This document shows positions 45,445-57,703 of a stretch of DNA of 64,000 nucleotides, piece by piece (positions within the stretch are counted from its first letter, which is position 1; each line of letters opens with the position of its first letter). The stretch covers positions 901,834 through 965,833 of the forward strand of contig NW_027192198.1 of the NCBI RefSeq assembly GCF_041956535.1, written 5' to 3'. The notes under the pieces were generated by a model, which saw nothing but the letters and a program-made list of their open reading frames with translations, ran no database searches and had not been told where the DNA came from. The stretch is from Calcarisporiella thermophila CBS 279.70. Its lineage: Eukaryota > Calcarisporiellomycota. The translations under genes were made by a program, and so were the position numbers.

Positions 45445-46408
45445 ATGAGAATTGGACTACATCCGAGAAATTTACTAATATCTTTACGTCGATGCCTGAC
45501 TACACGTGTGAAACGCGTCAAACAACTTAAAGAGCAAAAGTAAGCTAATAAATTGACCTTTCTAACAACTCGCTCTAATTTTTATCAGAGAACTTAAATC
45601 TCTTTCTCTTGCTGACCTCCGGTCACTCTCGCAATTCTGTGGCCTTGAGCAAACTGGGACTAAATTGACGCTTTCCACACGACTTCAGACACATTTCGAA
45701 CAACTTATGTCTAATCCTAATAATGCAGTGCCATCCTCTGTAATTTCTTTAGATTTAGGTTTTGCCAATCTTGCTTTTGTTCATCTCGATCGCGAGGGAC
45801 ATGTGCTTGATTGGAAGCGAGTACGCTTGAATGTTGGTCCTGGATACGATCCTTTAGTGTATGCAAAGGCAGTTGAAGGAGTGATGAGAGAACTGACTGC
45901 TTTGAAAGCAATGGCTTATGTAGTGGAAAGACAGAGAGTGAGAACACTTGGATCTCCCAACGTATTACAGACGGTTCTAATGGTGAATTTCGTAGAAGCA
46001 ATGATACATGCTTTTCTTGTTCAACATCGCCAAACATATCCTGACACTGTAGTAGAATACGTTTTGCCGCGGAATGTAGGGCGGCATTTTGGACTGGATG
46101 AAATGAAGGCAGGGAATGCTCTGATTCGAAAAAGTGCCAACAAGAGGGATGCACCTATAGAGAACGAGGAGGATAAAAGTGCAAAAAATTCTGCCAGAAA
46201 CTACTACGAGAAGAAAAGGAGATCAGTTTTGATGGTTGAGGAGTGGATATCCACTGATAAGTGTATTAAATGCACTGATGATTTTAAAGTAATGTTTACG
46301 AATGAAGCTAAAAAGGATGATTTATCGGACTGCTTATTGCAAGCAGTTGCATGGATGGAATGGAGAAAAAACGCTTTTGAGGAAGCAAAGCGATATATTA
46401 AAAAATAA
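45445..46408 (+). CDS. CCE1: mitochondrial Holliday junction resolvase, Cce1/Ydc2 family
   Basis: Two exons, 45445-45539 and 45589-46408, give 304 residues. The N-terminus is Arg-rich without acids (NLLISLRRCLTTRVKRVK), a mitochondrial targeting signal. A SAP-like helical pair follows (ELKSLSLADLRSLSQFCGLE), as in Cce1/Ydc2. The RNase H-like resolvase fold has its acidic residues in SLDLGFANLAFV (Asp87), YVVERQRVRT (Glu145) and KKDDLSDCLLQAVAWMEW (Asp275/276 and Asp279). A fungal insert (about residues 215-240) is Lys/Asn-rich. The enzyme cuts four-way junctions during mitochondrial DNA recombination and segregation. The short first exon is supported by the phase and the targeting signal. Confidence 0.92.
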
Positions 46409-46498
46409 AGAGCTATTATCCAATATACCATTATATAGATTTGAGTGTTAACTATTCATTATTGATATTGATATCTTTGTAATAACATGATCCTTTTA

Positions 46499-46887
46499 CT
46501 AGACGCTAGGGGTATAGCTGCCACGAGTTTGTTGAGGATGTGCATTGAGGGATAGCCTCTCTGTAAATTTTTGTTCTTGGGCAACCGGAATAGTCTTTGC
46601 TTGACTTGTAGTAAGAGAAGGATTGGCAACTGGAATCGCAGGCATATTAAACGGGACGCTAATCTTTAGTTCATATTGTTAATATATTTACATCTTTATT
46701 TTGATGATTAATATTGCGGGATTTATACTTTGGGCTTGAAGAATTTGTTTATATCAAATCTTGATGTTGTAATATATACAGAGGGAGAAGATGTCCGAGT
46801 AGAAGATTGAGTGGGCTGTATTAGAACAGCTTCAACTAAGGCACCGACAAGCGAGCATATTATTGTGTAATATACTAGTGTGATCAT
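46499..46887 (-). CDS. possible small secreted protein
   Basis: A two-exon minus-strand model, 46887-46780 and 46663-46499, gives 90 residues. It starts with a hydrophobic stretch (MITLVYYTIICSLVGALVEA) that could be a signal peptide, then a Ser/Thr-rich piece. Across a 116-bp intron it continues ISVPFNMPAIPVANPSLTT to a Gln/Pro/Thr-rich end. I do not recognise it. The signal-like start and phase-0 join support it, but the protein is short and low-complexity, so RNA evidence is needed. Confidence 0.42.
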
Positions 46888-47045
46888 TATATTTGGTTAT
46901 AATAGAATCGAGTGAGAGCTCTTTAAAATATTCGGGAGAGAAGTTGTTGTTATATTCGTTTAGATGGGTATTTAGAGTTTTAATATTGTGATGTTTATTC
47001 TATCACTAATTAAATACATCAGTACTGCATGCAAGCAAAAATCTT

Positions 47046-48211
47046 TTAATCAAATATGATATCTACATGAACCTCGCCGAACTCTGTTCTTTTCCAAGCA
47101 TAGTCCAACTCTATTCTCGATAGGGTGATTTTCTGCTCTAAAATAAAAGCTGTATTTAACCAGACCCGCCACAGCTTTTTATCTTTCCACCATGCTGTTC
47201 TCGTAACTTGAACGGCAAAATCGGCCTCAATGATATACGGTATTAGAGGACGAAACGTTATATAATCGTTTTGAAAAGAAATTTCCACCTTTCATAAGGA
47301 GAAGTGAATTAGACAGAATTAACTAAGTGCGTTATGATGAATGGATTTTACATTATTCAATACTCTCATTTTGCGATTCCCATCACTAACCCATAATTTC
47401 ATATCTATGAGACAAAGTGGTGTTAATGAAATGCATCCAAAGTACTTATATCTATCAATATTACCATTAAAATTATAGCCTTTAACGTGCATTCTTACTT
47501 CCTTTAATTTCTTTTTTTGAGGAGAATATATCTCACTTTTGAGATAATCTTCAAAATATTGGATATATCTCTTTTGGCTAGGAATAGTGATTCCTTGTCC
47601 ATCTAGAGTTCGCAATTGTCCATACATGCGTATTGCTTCATCAGTTGTATTGACTATTTTTGCCCAAAGTAAATATGCACATATAACCGTTCCAGTTCGC
47701 CCTTTGCCTGCCTTGCAGTGTACAACGCATACTCGATCAGAGTCACCATTGAGAAAAGTTCCAATATCTCGAGCAAAGCTAATTAACAGTGAAAAAGGTG
47801 GGGGATGATGGTCTTCAAAAGGATATCTAGATACTGTATAGAGGGAAGAAATCTTAGGCGATGCATTCTCTAGATACAAATATTCATCCTTACTCTGGCA
47901 GGGGAAGGAGCTTTCATCAAGAATTCGTTCTTGACATAGAGAGTACAATTTATAATTTCCAGGGTGTCTTTCCTTCATGAACTTAATAAAGTCCTTTGCT
48001 GAATTTCTATAAATTGCTTCCACTCCATTTGCAGGTACTGACATTGCGATAAGATTAGGAAGAATATCTATTTTCTTTATAAACAATACTTTATCCATTC
48101 TTGGTAATAAACAATTTAATACAAATAATTACAGCTCAAGTCCAGATCCCAATCAACATCAGTAAATCGGCGACGATTTTCCGACACCCATCGTTGTACT
48201 AATCTCTTCAT
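47046..48211 (-). CDS. PTEN: PTEN-type phosphatidylinositol 3-phosphatase
   Basis: Three exons on the minus strand, 48211-48133, 48067-47352 and 47288-47046, give about 345 residues. The start MKRLVQRWVSENRRRF carries the basic membrane-binding patch. The phosphatase domain shows LDLSYILPNLIAMSVPANGV, YPFEDHHPPPF (Asp112) and the P-loop HCKAGKGRTG (143-152, Cys144, Arg150). The two P-loop Lys residues are the PTEN signature for PIP3 specificity. A C2 domain follows, ending IELDYAWKRTEFGEVHVDII. Compared with human PTEN (403 residues) it lacks the long phosphorylated tail and PDZ-binding end. It would dephosphorylate the 3 position of phosphoinositides at the plasma membrane. The 5' ATG is supported by the first join inside Tyr27. 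Confidence 0.93.
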
Positions 48212-48738
48212 TTTCCTAACATTAATAGAATATAGATTTATCATATTCACATCCAATTTTGTTAAATCAAATTTGACAGTCACATAGCAAAGTACAAATG
48301 TATTTAAGAGTGTTTATGTTTGAATTTTTATTCTTTTCTTTTTTTAATGTTTACTGATTTTACTTTATTCTATTAACCCTTATGAATTTTATCTATTATT
48401 CTAAGGTAAAGTTCACCTCCCTATTTTCTCTACTATATTATAAGATGATGATAGCTTTATGCCTCTTCAGAAGTGGACAAGATGCAATCCACTGTATGAT
48501 TGAGATAATTTAAATTGTTTCAACCCTATCTGATAACCATATACTACTCGATTTTAATGACTAAATATAAGAATTGAATCTAACGATTTATTTCTTGTGC
48601 AATAGGTGTTATTATCAGTAATATAGCAGTTGGAAATCTCCGGCTTATTGTAACATTTGAATATTTTCTACTTTATTAAAAAAAATAAACGGTTCAAGAT
48701 ATTTTAGATATATATTTTGCATCTATATGGTTATTTTA
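48212..48738. other. AT-rich intergenic region
   Basis: This lies between the PTEN start and the ARL5 stop, both on the minus strand. No gene is seen. Confidence 0.55.
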
Positions 48739-49662
48739 TCATGACGATATCTGGGATACTATCCAATCTAATCCTTCGTATAGCCTAAGTGAAAGAACAA
48801 CGTAAGAAAATAATTATATTTATAAATTCGGATTAAGTTACCCTTCTCCAGTTAATCCACAACATGCCTGGATATGCCAGGGACATTCGCGGTCCTTTAA
48901 GCTAGTAAGGTTAAGTGCCTCACTAATTTGCGCTGCTGTGAGCGCACCCTTGACATCTTGCTTATTTGCAAAAACAAGCATGACTGCATTTTTTAAGGAC
49001 TATGGAATAACTAATTAATATGAATCAGAATTGCAGCTATTAAAACAGATAATTACCTCATGATCTATCATTTTATGAAATTCGGAGCGTGCAAGGTGTA
49101 AACGTTCCTGGTCAGTACTATCTATGACCATGATGACTGCCTAAAAGCATTATTTTTAATAGAATAATTTTTCAATTATTTTCATGATGTTCTTCCAATT
49201 ATTATATTACCTTTGTATTAACGTAGTAAGATGCCCATGTTGAGCGCAGATTTTCTTGTCCACCAAGATCCTATTGCCATTATTCTCTATGACTATTTTA
49301 TAAACTTAAATTCACCGTAACTCTCCACTCACCCACATCAAAAAGTGAATATTCTTATACACGATTTCCTAAAAAATATAGGAGAATGCATTTAAAACAA
49401 TGAAAGAAAGGAAGAGAGAAATAGAAATAATCGTATTACCTCAACATTACTTCCTATTGTAGGCGTTGTTGTTACAACCTCGTTCAATAGCCTATGTGAG
49501 AGTGGATCAACATTAATGTGATTGAAGCGCAGTAATTGAAATAGCTGCATACAGTTTATATAAAACAGTTGTCTTTCCGGCATTATCAAGTCCCACAAGG
49601 ACAATCTTGAACTCCTCCTTACTAAATAGCTTTTTCCATAATCTACTAAAAAGGATACCCAT
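48739..49662 (-). CDS. ARL5: ARF-like small GTPase, Arl5 group
   Basis: Seven exons on the minus strand: 49662-49553, 49491-49440, 49368-49333, 49270-49211, 49140-49057, 48999-48842 and 48784-48739, giving 181 residues. It starts [20 protein letters not shown], with Gly2 available for myristoylation. It has GLDNAGKT (P loop), [13 protein letters not shown] (switch I), WDLGGQE (switch II), NKQD and an [13 protein letters not shown] end. The overall sequence and length (family about 179) fit Arl5, which recruits the GARP tether at the trans-Golgi. Introns are dense for a gene this short, with one exon of only 36 bp. All joins keep phase. Confidence 0.93.
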
Positions 49663-50441
49663 CAGATGTATTTCTTATTTTATTTTGTAGATGTGAATTA
49701 ATTATATTAGTAGTGCGACGCGTTAGACTCATATTCGTCAGCCGGAAAGTCACAAATAAGCTTATATTTCTTAAACTTCTTCGTTTAAAACCTATTTTCA
49801 GAGCCTATTCGGATTAATTAAAACATTATTGAATAATATATGTGCGTTATCTCTAACCAGCTCAATTAATGCCATTGTAACACATACAGTGTTCGCTTAC
49901 TTCAAAATCCTATTTTACCAGATATGTCCTCTCACTGGCGATACATTTTCCAAACTTGATTACAGCTCCAATTAGAGGCATGAGGGGAGATGTATTATAA
50001 ATCTATCCGGGAGTATCTGCATGGAGAGTGAAGTTCGGACTCGATTAAGATGCGTTTTATTGATCAATTATATTGACGATTTTTATTAAAGATTATTATT
50101 GCATTGCTTACTCGAGCTTCAATCCATTATCAACTCTCCATTTTGCGTTCATTCGTTATTGATTATTCAAGTAAAAAATAAGATACTTTTCGAATGTAAT
50201 CGCAGACAACAATATATGACCTTTAGTATCATTTGTGCTGACTGATAGGTGAGAATAGATGCGATTGTTCGAAACATAACTTCGTAAATTAGACATATAA
50301 AATAAAAACAGTGTGATTGATAAGAGTAGACAATAATTATTAATCTATTATAACTAGTTTCAAGTTGTACGGTGCTAGAAAAGAAGTTCTTAACCTCAGG
50401 CTCTAAGACCTTTCTGGATATCGCTCTTTTGTAACAAATAA
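49663..50441. other. intergenic, divergent promoter (ARL5 / K+ channel)
   Basis: Both genes start here and point away. AT-rich throughout; no gene or clear TATA arrangement is seen. Confidence 0.55.
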
Positions 50442-52532
50442 ATGGATGATACGGACTCTACGCAGCCTCTCACTACCTCCATCCAAAGTCAGAATAGAAC
50501 CACGCATGTCTTCGAATCTCTTCACAACGGCACCACACAGTTACCCGGAGATAGGTTATTAATTCAGACAATCTTATATACTCAGATGCTCATTATTTTT
50601 TTTATAGAGTGAACCAACAAAATATCCATAAATGGAAGAGAAGAGCTAGTGTACAAGCAACTAATTACAATACCGACAATCAATCAACTGCATATCGATG
50701 CCGCACACAAGATATTAAAGATTATCCAAAAGTTCCAGGCAAAGCGGCGTATGAACAATCCGATAAAAATTTTGTAATATTAATGGTTTTAAGAGGCAAA
50801 ATAATAAGCTCCTAACTATTAAGCCTATTTTCGATTAGCCCGAAACCGAAGAAGAGAAACCTCGTAAAAGAACTGCGTGGCAAACCCGCCTATATTTTTT
50901 TTTCGAAGAACCTCAGGGGACGACAGTAGGCATATACCTAAGTGTATTATGTTTAGTTAGACTTACTCCTTTTCTTATGGCTATAGGCGAAATCTTTTTC
51001 ACTCCTCTCTAGCCTTTGTATACTCATTAATGTAGTAATGATATGTGTTCAAAGCCTTCCCGAACTATCGGAAGAGGGTTCAATCGAATTATTTTACCGT
51101 GTGTGGTTACCCCTCGAAATTCTTCTCGCAGCTGTATTTACCATTGAGTATTTAGGCAGACTTTTCGCAGCTGAAACCAAATTTAAGTTTATTATAAGTA
51201 TATATAATAAAAGTAATAGTTGTTTTTTGGATATATTAACAACTACATTTAATTTTAGGTCCAATGAATTTGGTTGAACTAATCTCTATTATTCCTCTGT
51301 ACATTGGGATGTTTACTTTTACAAGTAACAACTCGGTAACTATCATGTTCAAACTTAGATTTATCCTTAGATTTATAACCAAAAACTAAAATTCTTTTAT
51401 CGCACTATAGACCGCTTTACTTATCATACGTGCTCTTCGTCTTCTACAAATTCTGAAGATTTTTAAATTCACTCGATTTTCTGTTGGGGTTATAATAACG
51501 GGCCGCGTATTTGTTCGCTCCTCCGACCAAATTCTCATGGTTTCAATCTATATTCTTGCCGTTATATTATTTTCAAGTAGTCTTGTTTATTTCTGTGAGC
51601 GTGGGGTTTATAATCGAGAACGTCACAGATGGGAACGATTAAATCCAAATACTGAAGCATGGGAAATGACACCTTATCAAAGCATAATACATAGCTTCTA
51701 TTGGTGTGTTGTTACAGTAACCACGACCGGATATGGTAAGAGCATCCCGGTGTAGTTAATGATATATCCTCTAAGTAATTTTACTCATTTGCTGAAAATT
51801 GCAGGTGACCATGTTCCATTCACCCCGGTAGGAAGACTAATCGCGTCCATCACCATGTTTTGTGGTGTTATGATGTTTGCGCTCCCTACTTCTATTATTG
51901 GTAGTAATTTTATACAAGAATGGCAAGCATATACTCAGCAAATCCAAAAACCTCCCCGGCTTGGTATTGACCAGCTTACAGACCTCGAGGATATGAGAAA
52001 ACGCAACGGGTGGCAGAGCGGTGATACTTTAGTTCAAGACATTGATCCATCACTAGATGAAAAATCTACAGCCTCTTTATTACGCGAAAAAAATCGTGCG
52101 CTCTTAAAAAGTATAGAGAGTGTTCAGGAATTTCTCGCGGAGGTAAGTGGATATAATTAAGGATACTATGAAATAACCGATATCAATAACCTAATATTTC
52201 AGATATCTCCGCCTCTATTTTATCAAAAATACAAAGATCTTCAACTGAGACTTGATGTTGCGCTACAAAGAATGGCGGAGCAAGACGCTGAACTAGTTCG
52301 ACTGCGTAGCTATGTTGAACAATTGGGTTTTCCCATTGAACCTGTTGGAATACAGCGCTTGTCATATAACTTTGCGGCTCCTTCATCATCGGGAGCTCTA
52401 CCAACTAATCAAATTTTTGTTCCGCGTCAGACCCTACAGAGCAACATTCGTTTTCAGCAAGAAGATGTCCCTATCGAACTGAAAAACTATCCTTTTCTTG
52501 AGACGAAACAAGAATCGCGACAATATCCGTAA
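50442..52532 (+). CDS. voltage-gated potassium channel (six-TM, Kv-like)
   Basis: Eight exons: 50442-50554, 50608-50773, 50839-50925, 50987-51197, 51259-51335, 51411-51735, 51805-52142 and 52203-52532, giving about 548 residues. After a soluble N-terminus, WQTRLYFFFEEP precedes S1 (SLLSSLCILINVVMIC). S2 to S3 follow (EILLAAVFTIEYLGRLF, SPMNLVELISIIPLYIG). S4 is RALRLLQILKIFKFTR with charges at 225, 228, 234, 237 and 240. The pore reads FYWCVVTVTTTGYGD with filter TTTGYGD (322-328), and S6 is MFCGVMMFALPTSIIGSNFI. The filter has Thr where TVGYGD has Val. The long C-terminus has a likely coiled coil (residues about 400-470). It lacks a recognisable T1 domain. A plasma-membrane K+ channel is a confident call; gating details are not. 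Confidence 0.93.
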
Positions 52533-53248
52533 TACTAACCGCATCGTTACATTTTGATAATATGTAAACATATAAGAAGATAGATATATACAAGAGCATA
52601 CTCGGTATTTTCTTTCGATATCCATTACTGTGATTTTAGTCAGCAGTTAAACCTTGGCATATAATAAAGGTGTAGAAATGAAGGTTAAATTTTGTGTCAT
52701 TTATAATGATAGCACATCTCATTTAATCCATATTTTGACTGAAATAATATAAAAGAGTGTGTCGCGATTTTCATTAAAGAATTAAGTCAATGGTAGGAAA
52801 AAATATACTTCAACTAGGTTATAATGAGGGATTGAAAGCCTAGTTTCACGGTGATTTCTTTCATCTTATCCTAATTACTCGAGCAGCTAAAACTAGTTGA
52901 ATCTTCTGGTTCCTATAACAAAACTCCATTCTATTATGAAATGATGACGCCATACTCCTGTTTCAGTTTTTCTACAAGTGGAACATATTAAGGGACTAAT
53001 AATATATAGTAAAGTGGAAGTTAGGCGTATTAATTTTTCCTCAGTATAGGTCTAGTTCCACATTGGAAGATCGTTTTCTATTTTAACTTTGCCAAGGCAG
53101 TTTTTGCCAACTTAAATGTTGGACATTAATATATCGCGTTGGTTACCTCCTCTGTCTATGCACTAGAATACTCATCTAAATTCCGTTTTTATTAATATCT
53201 AATACTATTTCAATTTTTTTGTCGAACAATAATTTCGATATTTGAATA
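52533..53248. other. AT-rich intergenic region
   Basis: 3' flank of the channel gene and upstream region of the next gene; no gene is seen. Confidence 0.55.
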
Positions 53249-54241
53249 ATGAGACTTGAATGGCAATGTGGCATATCTTATGTAACTCAATGGTTTAAAT
53301 ATTTATCTAGTGATAATGAAAAGTCTAAGAATTCATCCGAAAATTTTATGTGTCGGCGCAAACGTCCTAATGAGAAACACGTAAGTTCAGCAAGCTTGAG
53401 TAATATAGGTAATTGGATCACTTTATAACTCAACGAGTCTCTATAGCTCCAACCTCAGGCCACTTTATCGCATGAGATTGATTTGACAATTAATAGTGTG
53501 CACTTCCACGGCTTGTCACATCAAACCTCAAAGGAAAACTTCATTAACAGACTTCGGACACAAACGATATGTAAACTTACCACAAAAAAAGGGTTTTGTC
53601 GTCATGTTCTTGTGGCTAAACTATATTCGAATTTACGAAATGAGGAGCAGCGTTCTTTGAATTACGATGGAAAGACGGTTCAATGCACTGTGGTGCCAAA
53701 TGCATTTCTTTGTCATACTTGTGCAAAAGAAAATTCTGGTAGAGTAATGCACCAAAACATATCCCCACGACATAATGAACCGTTGCATAGACCATTTTCT
53801 TGTATATTTCAGCTACGGGATAAACCCACTCGCCTTCCTTATGCGATGACAACTTTTGTCTTGCAATTTGATAATGATGCTCAGGATTTCGTTCAAAAGC
53901 CAGTTGATGAGCGAAAGGATGCATATTATCTACACACTTCTCCGAGACTCTTTATTCCATCTTCTTGTTTCTCGAAGAGGGCTGAATCGAGAACTTCTTT
54001 GATTTATCCTACTAATTCAACTTGCAAAGGCTCAAGTCTACCGCAGATAATCCGAAGTTCCATACCAAGCTCGATCACCGTCCAGGCATCGAATACAAAC
54101 TCTTCTCGAACCAATGCTTTGATTGAAGATGAAGATTTGCCCCTTTCAATTTTAAAGGATCAATTACACAATCTAAATGGCCCTTATAATCAATCTCTGC
54201 AGCAGTTTGTTGGGCCGCCTCTTGCGACAGTTGCCTCGTAG
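53249..54241 (+). CDS. hypothetical protein, function unknown
   Basis: Two exons, 53249-53380 and 53447-54241, give about 308 residues. I do not recognise it. It begins MRLEWQCGISYVTQWF. The middle (residues about 60-180) looks folded, with FHGLSHQTSKENFINRLR, GFCRHVLVAKLYSNL, CTVVPNAFLCHTCAKE and KPTRLPYAMTTFVLQFDND. The C-terminal third is Ser/Thr-rich and probably disordered. A CHTC pair might bind metal, but no second pair is obvious. The long second exon and in-phase join support a real gene. No signal peptide or membrane segment is seen. Confidence 0.65.
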
Positions 54242-55010
54242 TGATAAGTTTTAAGGAAAATTGATTGCGATGTATATTCGTATAATAATTTCTACTATTT
54301 AATCAATTTCGTTACAATCAATTTCCATGTAATCCTCCACTTTACTAAACCTATAAAGTAGGTCAGAATCAATTCACAGCTCACTAAATAACTCACGCGA
54401 TAAGTATTAGAACTATCAAGATTACCTATTAGGATCACTGCTTATCGGATCGAAGGGAGGCCATCTCCTTTTACAAAATGGTTCTCATCCCGACATAATT
54501 TTTTTTTTTTTGCAGCAATATTAAATATTCTAATATCTCTCACTATCACTTCTACTTAGTTTGGAATATTGGTAGATACATTCTCTTCCCGGATTTGCAA
54601 TATTGCAATTCATTATATAAAGACGCTAGATCAAATAATAGTTTGGTATCGATGCAGCTGAAAAAATTATTTCAATCGAAATAATATGGAAGACTGAGTG
54701 ATTTAATATTTCGTTCTGGGGTTATAGGTGAAGAATAAATATCTTTGAGAAATATCAAGCTTAAATTTAAAATTGTCATTATTAATTAAAGATTTGGAGG
54801 CTAGCATTATATAAGATCAAGTTTAGTGCTATATTATAATTATTTGTCTTTCAATTTTCAAACTTACATTTAAAGAAACTTACTATAGAATCTTAGGACT
54901 TTATTCTGCTGCGCCCCTCAGTTATCAAATTTAGTATCTTAAAACGTTTACTTTGCGAAGGCTTTTCAGTTGAGTGATCTAAATCTACAGAACTGATCGA
55001 ATGGTATATT
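54242..55010. other. AT-rich intergenic region
   Basis: No gene is seen; a T run lies at about 54499-54510. The right end is the SRRM1 promoter. Confidence 0.55.
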
Positions 55011-56648
55011 ATGAGTAGCGGCTTTTTCAAGGTAATAGCCAAGTCATATTGTTATATTCTTTGCTGTTAATAATGCAATGTTCCACATTAATTGCCAATA
55101 CCTTGATTTCATTGGATTCACCAATTTATTAATCCTGTCCCCTTTTTACAGGGCACTAGCGTGGATCAGGACAGTCGCTTCGGCGACAAACAGAAAAAAC
55201 TCCTGCGTACCATGTCCTTTCCTGCCGAATTCAGCAAGAAGGTTGTGCAAGTTTTCATTTCTTTATTCGATCGAATATTAATTGATCGCCTCACTTATTA
55301 GGTTGATATAAAAAAAGTAAATATGACCGTAATTAAACCTTGGATTACGAAACGAATTGTTGAGCTGCTAGGGTTCGAAGATGAAGTAGTTATAGATTTT
55401 GCGTTTGGATTGTTAGAAGAGCCGGTAAGTTTTGCATTTATTTTTCTTTCCTCCTTCAATTTTGTACATTCGGATCCCACTTCATCTTAAAAATTCTGTG
55501 CCCATCCATCTCATTTAATCTTCAAAGGAAAATATTTTGATTGGAGTCGTGTTTTCATGCAATGCTTGCAACATACGCTATTTGTTATTTATGAAAAATT
55601 AACCTGTATTTATTATTATCTCACATAGAATCCGGATCCCAGATCACTGCAAATCAACCTTCAAGGTTTCCTAGAAAAAAATGCACAACCTTTTGTGTTG
55701 GAACTTTGGCGCCTCCTTCTAGACGCTCAAGAGTCTCTTGGAGGAATTCCAACTATATTCTTAGAGCAAAAGAAGGAAGAACTACGAAAGAAAAAGGTTG
55801 GAGAATTATCAATATCTATTCTTATTTATTAATTTATTTATAAATGTTTATCCCGTAATTAGGCTGAAGAAGAGCGAATTAAGAACGAAATATTAAAAAA
55901 GCGCGAGCGAGATGGTGATCGACGTAGTCATGAGCGACGAAAGACTAGAGAAGGTCGAAGCCGATCCCAGGAAAGAGAATCACGGCGAAGGTATGACCGA
56001 AGTCCCAGGCACAGTAGCAGGCGCCATCATGATCGTAGCCCTTCGCGTGAATATAGTCGAAGTGAAAGGAGCTCACGCCGCCATCGCGACCGTAGTCGTG
56101 AGCGAACTCGGGAAAGACGGCATAGGCGCCACCGTAGTCCAATCAGGAGTAGGAGTCGTAGCAGGGATCATGACAGAAATCGTAGTAAGGATAGGAGTAG
56201 GGATCGAGGCAGGCGTCGAAGCAGGGACCGCAGTAAGAGCCGAAGTAGGAGTAGAAGTGCGAATCGTTTTAGATCGCATCGTCGAGAAAGAGATGAAAAA
56301 TTAGAGATCGAAGAGCGGCTTAATGAAAAGCCGAGAATTGACGACGTGGGAAAGGATAAAGATCCCGGAGATATTGAAGAGAAAAGGAAAAAGGAAATTC
56401 CAGCTGAAAACTCTGATGGGTATGAAAATATTCCTGATAAATGTGAACGCCGTTCGCGCTCAAGATCTCGTTCTAGATTACAAGAAGATCAAGATGAACG
56501 TAAAGAGAATCCGATTTCTGAGATGAAGCGGCGTATAGAGCGAGGTGAGGATCCCGAAGCTCCTCCATCTAAAACGGCACGCATTGAAAACGAAGAGGAC
56601 CCTGAACCCGGAGCGACAGTGGAGAGTAAATTAGAAGGCAATGATTAA
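55011..56648 (+). CDS. SRRM1: SRRM1-like splicing coactivator (PWI domain, RS-rich)
   Basis: Five exons: 55011-55031, 55152-55241, 55302-55424, 55629-55796 and 55863-56648, giving about 395 residues. The N-terminus MSSGFFKGTSVDQDSRFGDK and KKVNMTVIKPWITKRIVELL form the PWI domain (PWI at residues 50-52), followed by GIPTIFLEQKKEELRKKK. Family members bind nucleic acid and bridge exon-bound SR proteins to the spliceosome. After a charged helix the protein becomes RS/RD/RE-rich (about residues 150-290), then an acidic tail with SEMKRRIERGEDPEAPPSK. It is much shorter than human SRRM1 but keeps the layout. The first exon encodes only seven residues and matches the family start. Confidence 0.9.
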
Positions 56649-57703
56649 CGCTGAAAGTACATAGGATTTGATAATGAATTATTTTGTTCTTATTTGCGAT
56701 GGCTGGAATTTAATGATGTTTTCTAATAATATACTGTTTATTGAAATATGAGTGATTGCAATCGGCCTGATTGCACGCATGTGCAATAGAATTTAGGAAG
56801 GGAAGAGACTTTATGTCAATAGTATTATTTTTTTTAAAGCAATGAGATATGTTCTCCCGATCTATGAATCTTGTCATTGGTGATTTTCAATTGCCCGCTA
56901 CTATTGTTCACTATCAGCACAAAATGTGATTGTTCCTGCCTGTAGACAACTTAAGAAAATCAGTCTCCTAAATGATTGATTGATTTTCATTGACAATCTT
57001 TTTCATACCAAATAACTGGTGAAAGAAAATTGCGAGATATGATTTGGTAATGTATTTGTTTATAACTGTCTAATTCAATCCAAACGAGGAATCATTAAAA
57101 TGCAAGTTCCTGTACCAGAAGTGCGGGGTAATAAGCAAAGTTTATGAGGTACATGTTTCTCTTCGGATTGAAGGAGGGCCGTGAGATGAAACGTCATTTG
57201 CAGAGAGGATTTAACGCTATTTTTTAATCGTTATTTATTTTTTACTTCCTCTATATAGTGTTATGTGATTGAATATGGTCTAGGCACAAACAAAAATTGA
57301 TGGATGCAGGTAAAAAAATCAATGCAAGCAGAAAATATCTCCGCCTTTTGAATCGTTTGATCGCAATAATGGGATTTTATCCTTGCCAAAAACACTTTTC
57401 ATAATGTACTTTCTCCTTTGCGTTAAAATGGGAAAGAAAGGAAGAAAATCATGAGCGGATGGAATAAGATCGACTTTGCAAGCTCCACAGTGGAGAGAGA
57501 AAAAAAGTATATATACCCGCACACCCATCGTTTGAAATTTGCTCTCACTCTTCAACTCACCTGGCATCATAATCACTTTATCCTACCCTCCTTTTAGCAT
57601 TTTCAATTGCCCTTTGGGTTCACTTAGCATTCATTTCATTCTATAGCATATTCAAGCACCACATTTTTTCATAGTATTTTTCGATTCATCCCAATAATTC
57701 GAC
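56649..57703. other. intergenic, long upstream region and leader of the first repeat-precursor gene
   Basis: No gene is seen up to the TATA box at 57508. 57540-57703 would be a leader of about 160 nt, pyrimidine-rich, with no long upstream frame. Confidence 0.5.
57508..57515 (+). promoter_or_regulatory. TATA box of the first repeat-precursor gene
   Basis: TATATATA followed by CCCGCACACCC lies about 190 bp before the ATG at 57704. Confidence 0.5.

Noticed and set aside
40593-49662. Idea that PIK1, PTEN and ARL5 form a phosphoinositide/trafficking gene cluster
   Set aside because: Unrelated genes (secreted protein, CCE1) lie between, each gene has its own upstream region, and such neighbours can be chance in a compact genome.
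55912-56304. Alternative plus-strand frame rich in Val/Ile/Gly inside SRRM1
   Set aside because: A shifted reading of the Arg/Ser-repeat codons; the PWI domain and exon phases fix the true frame.
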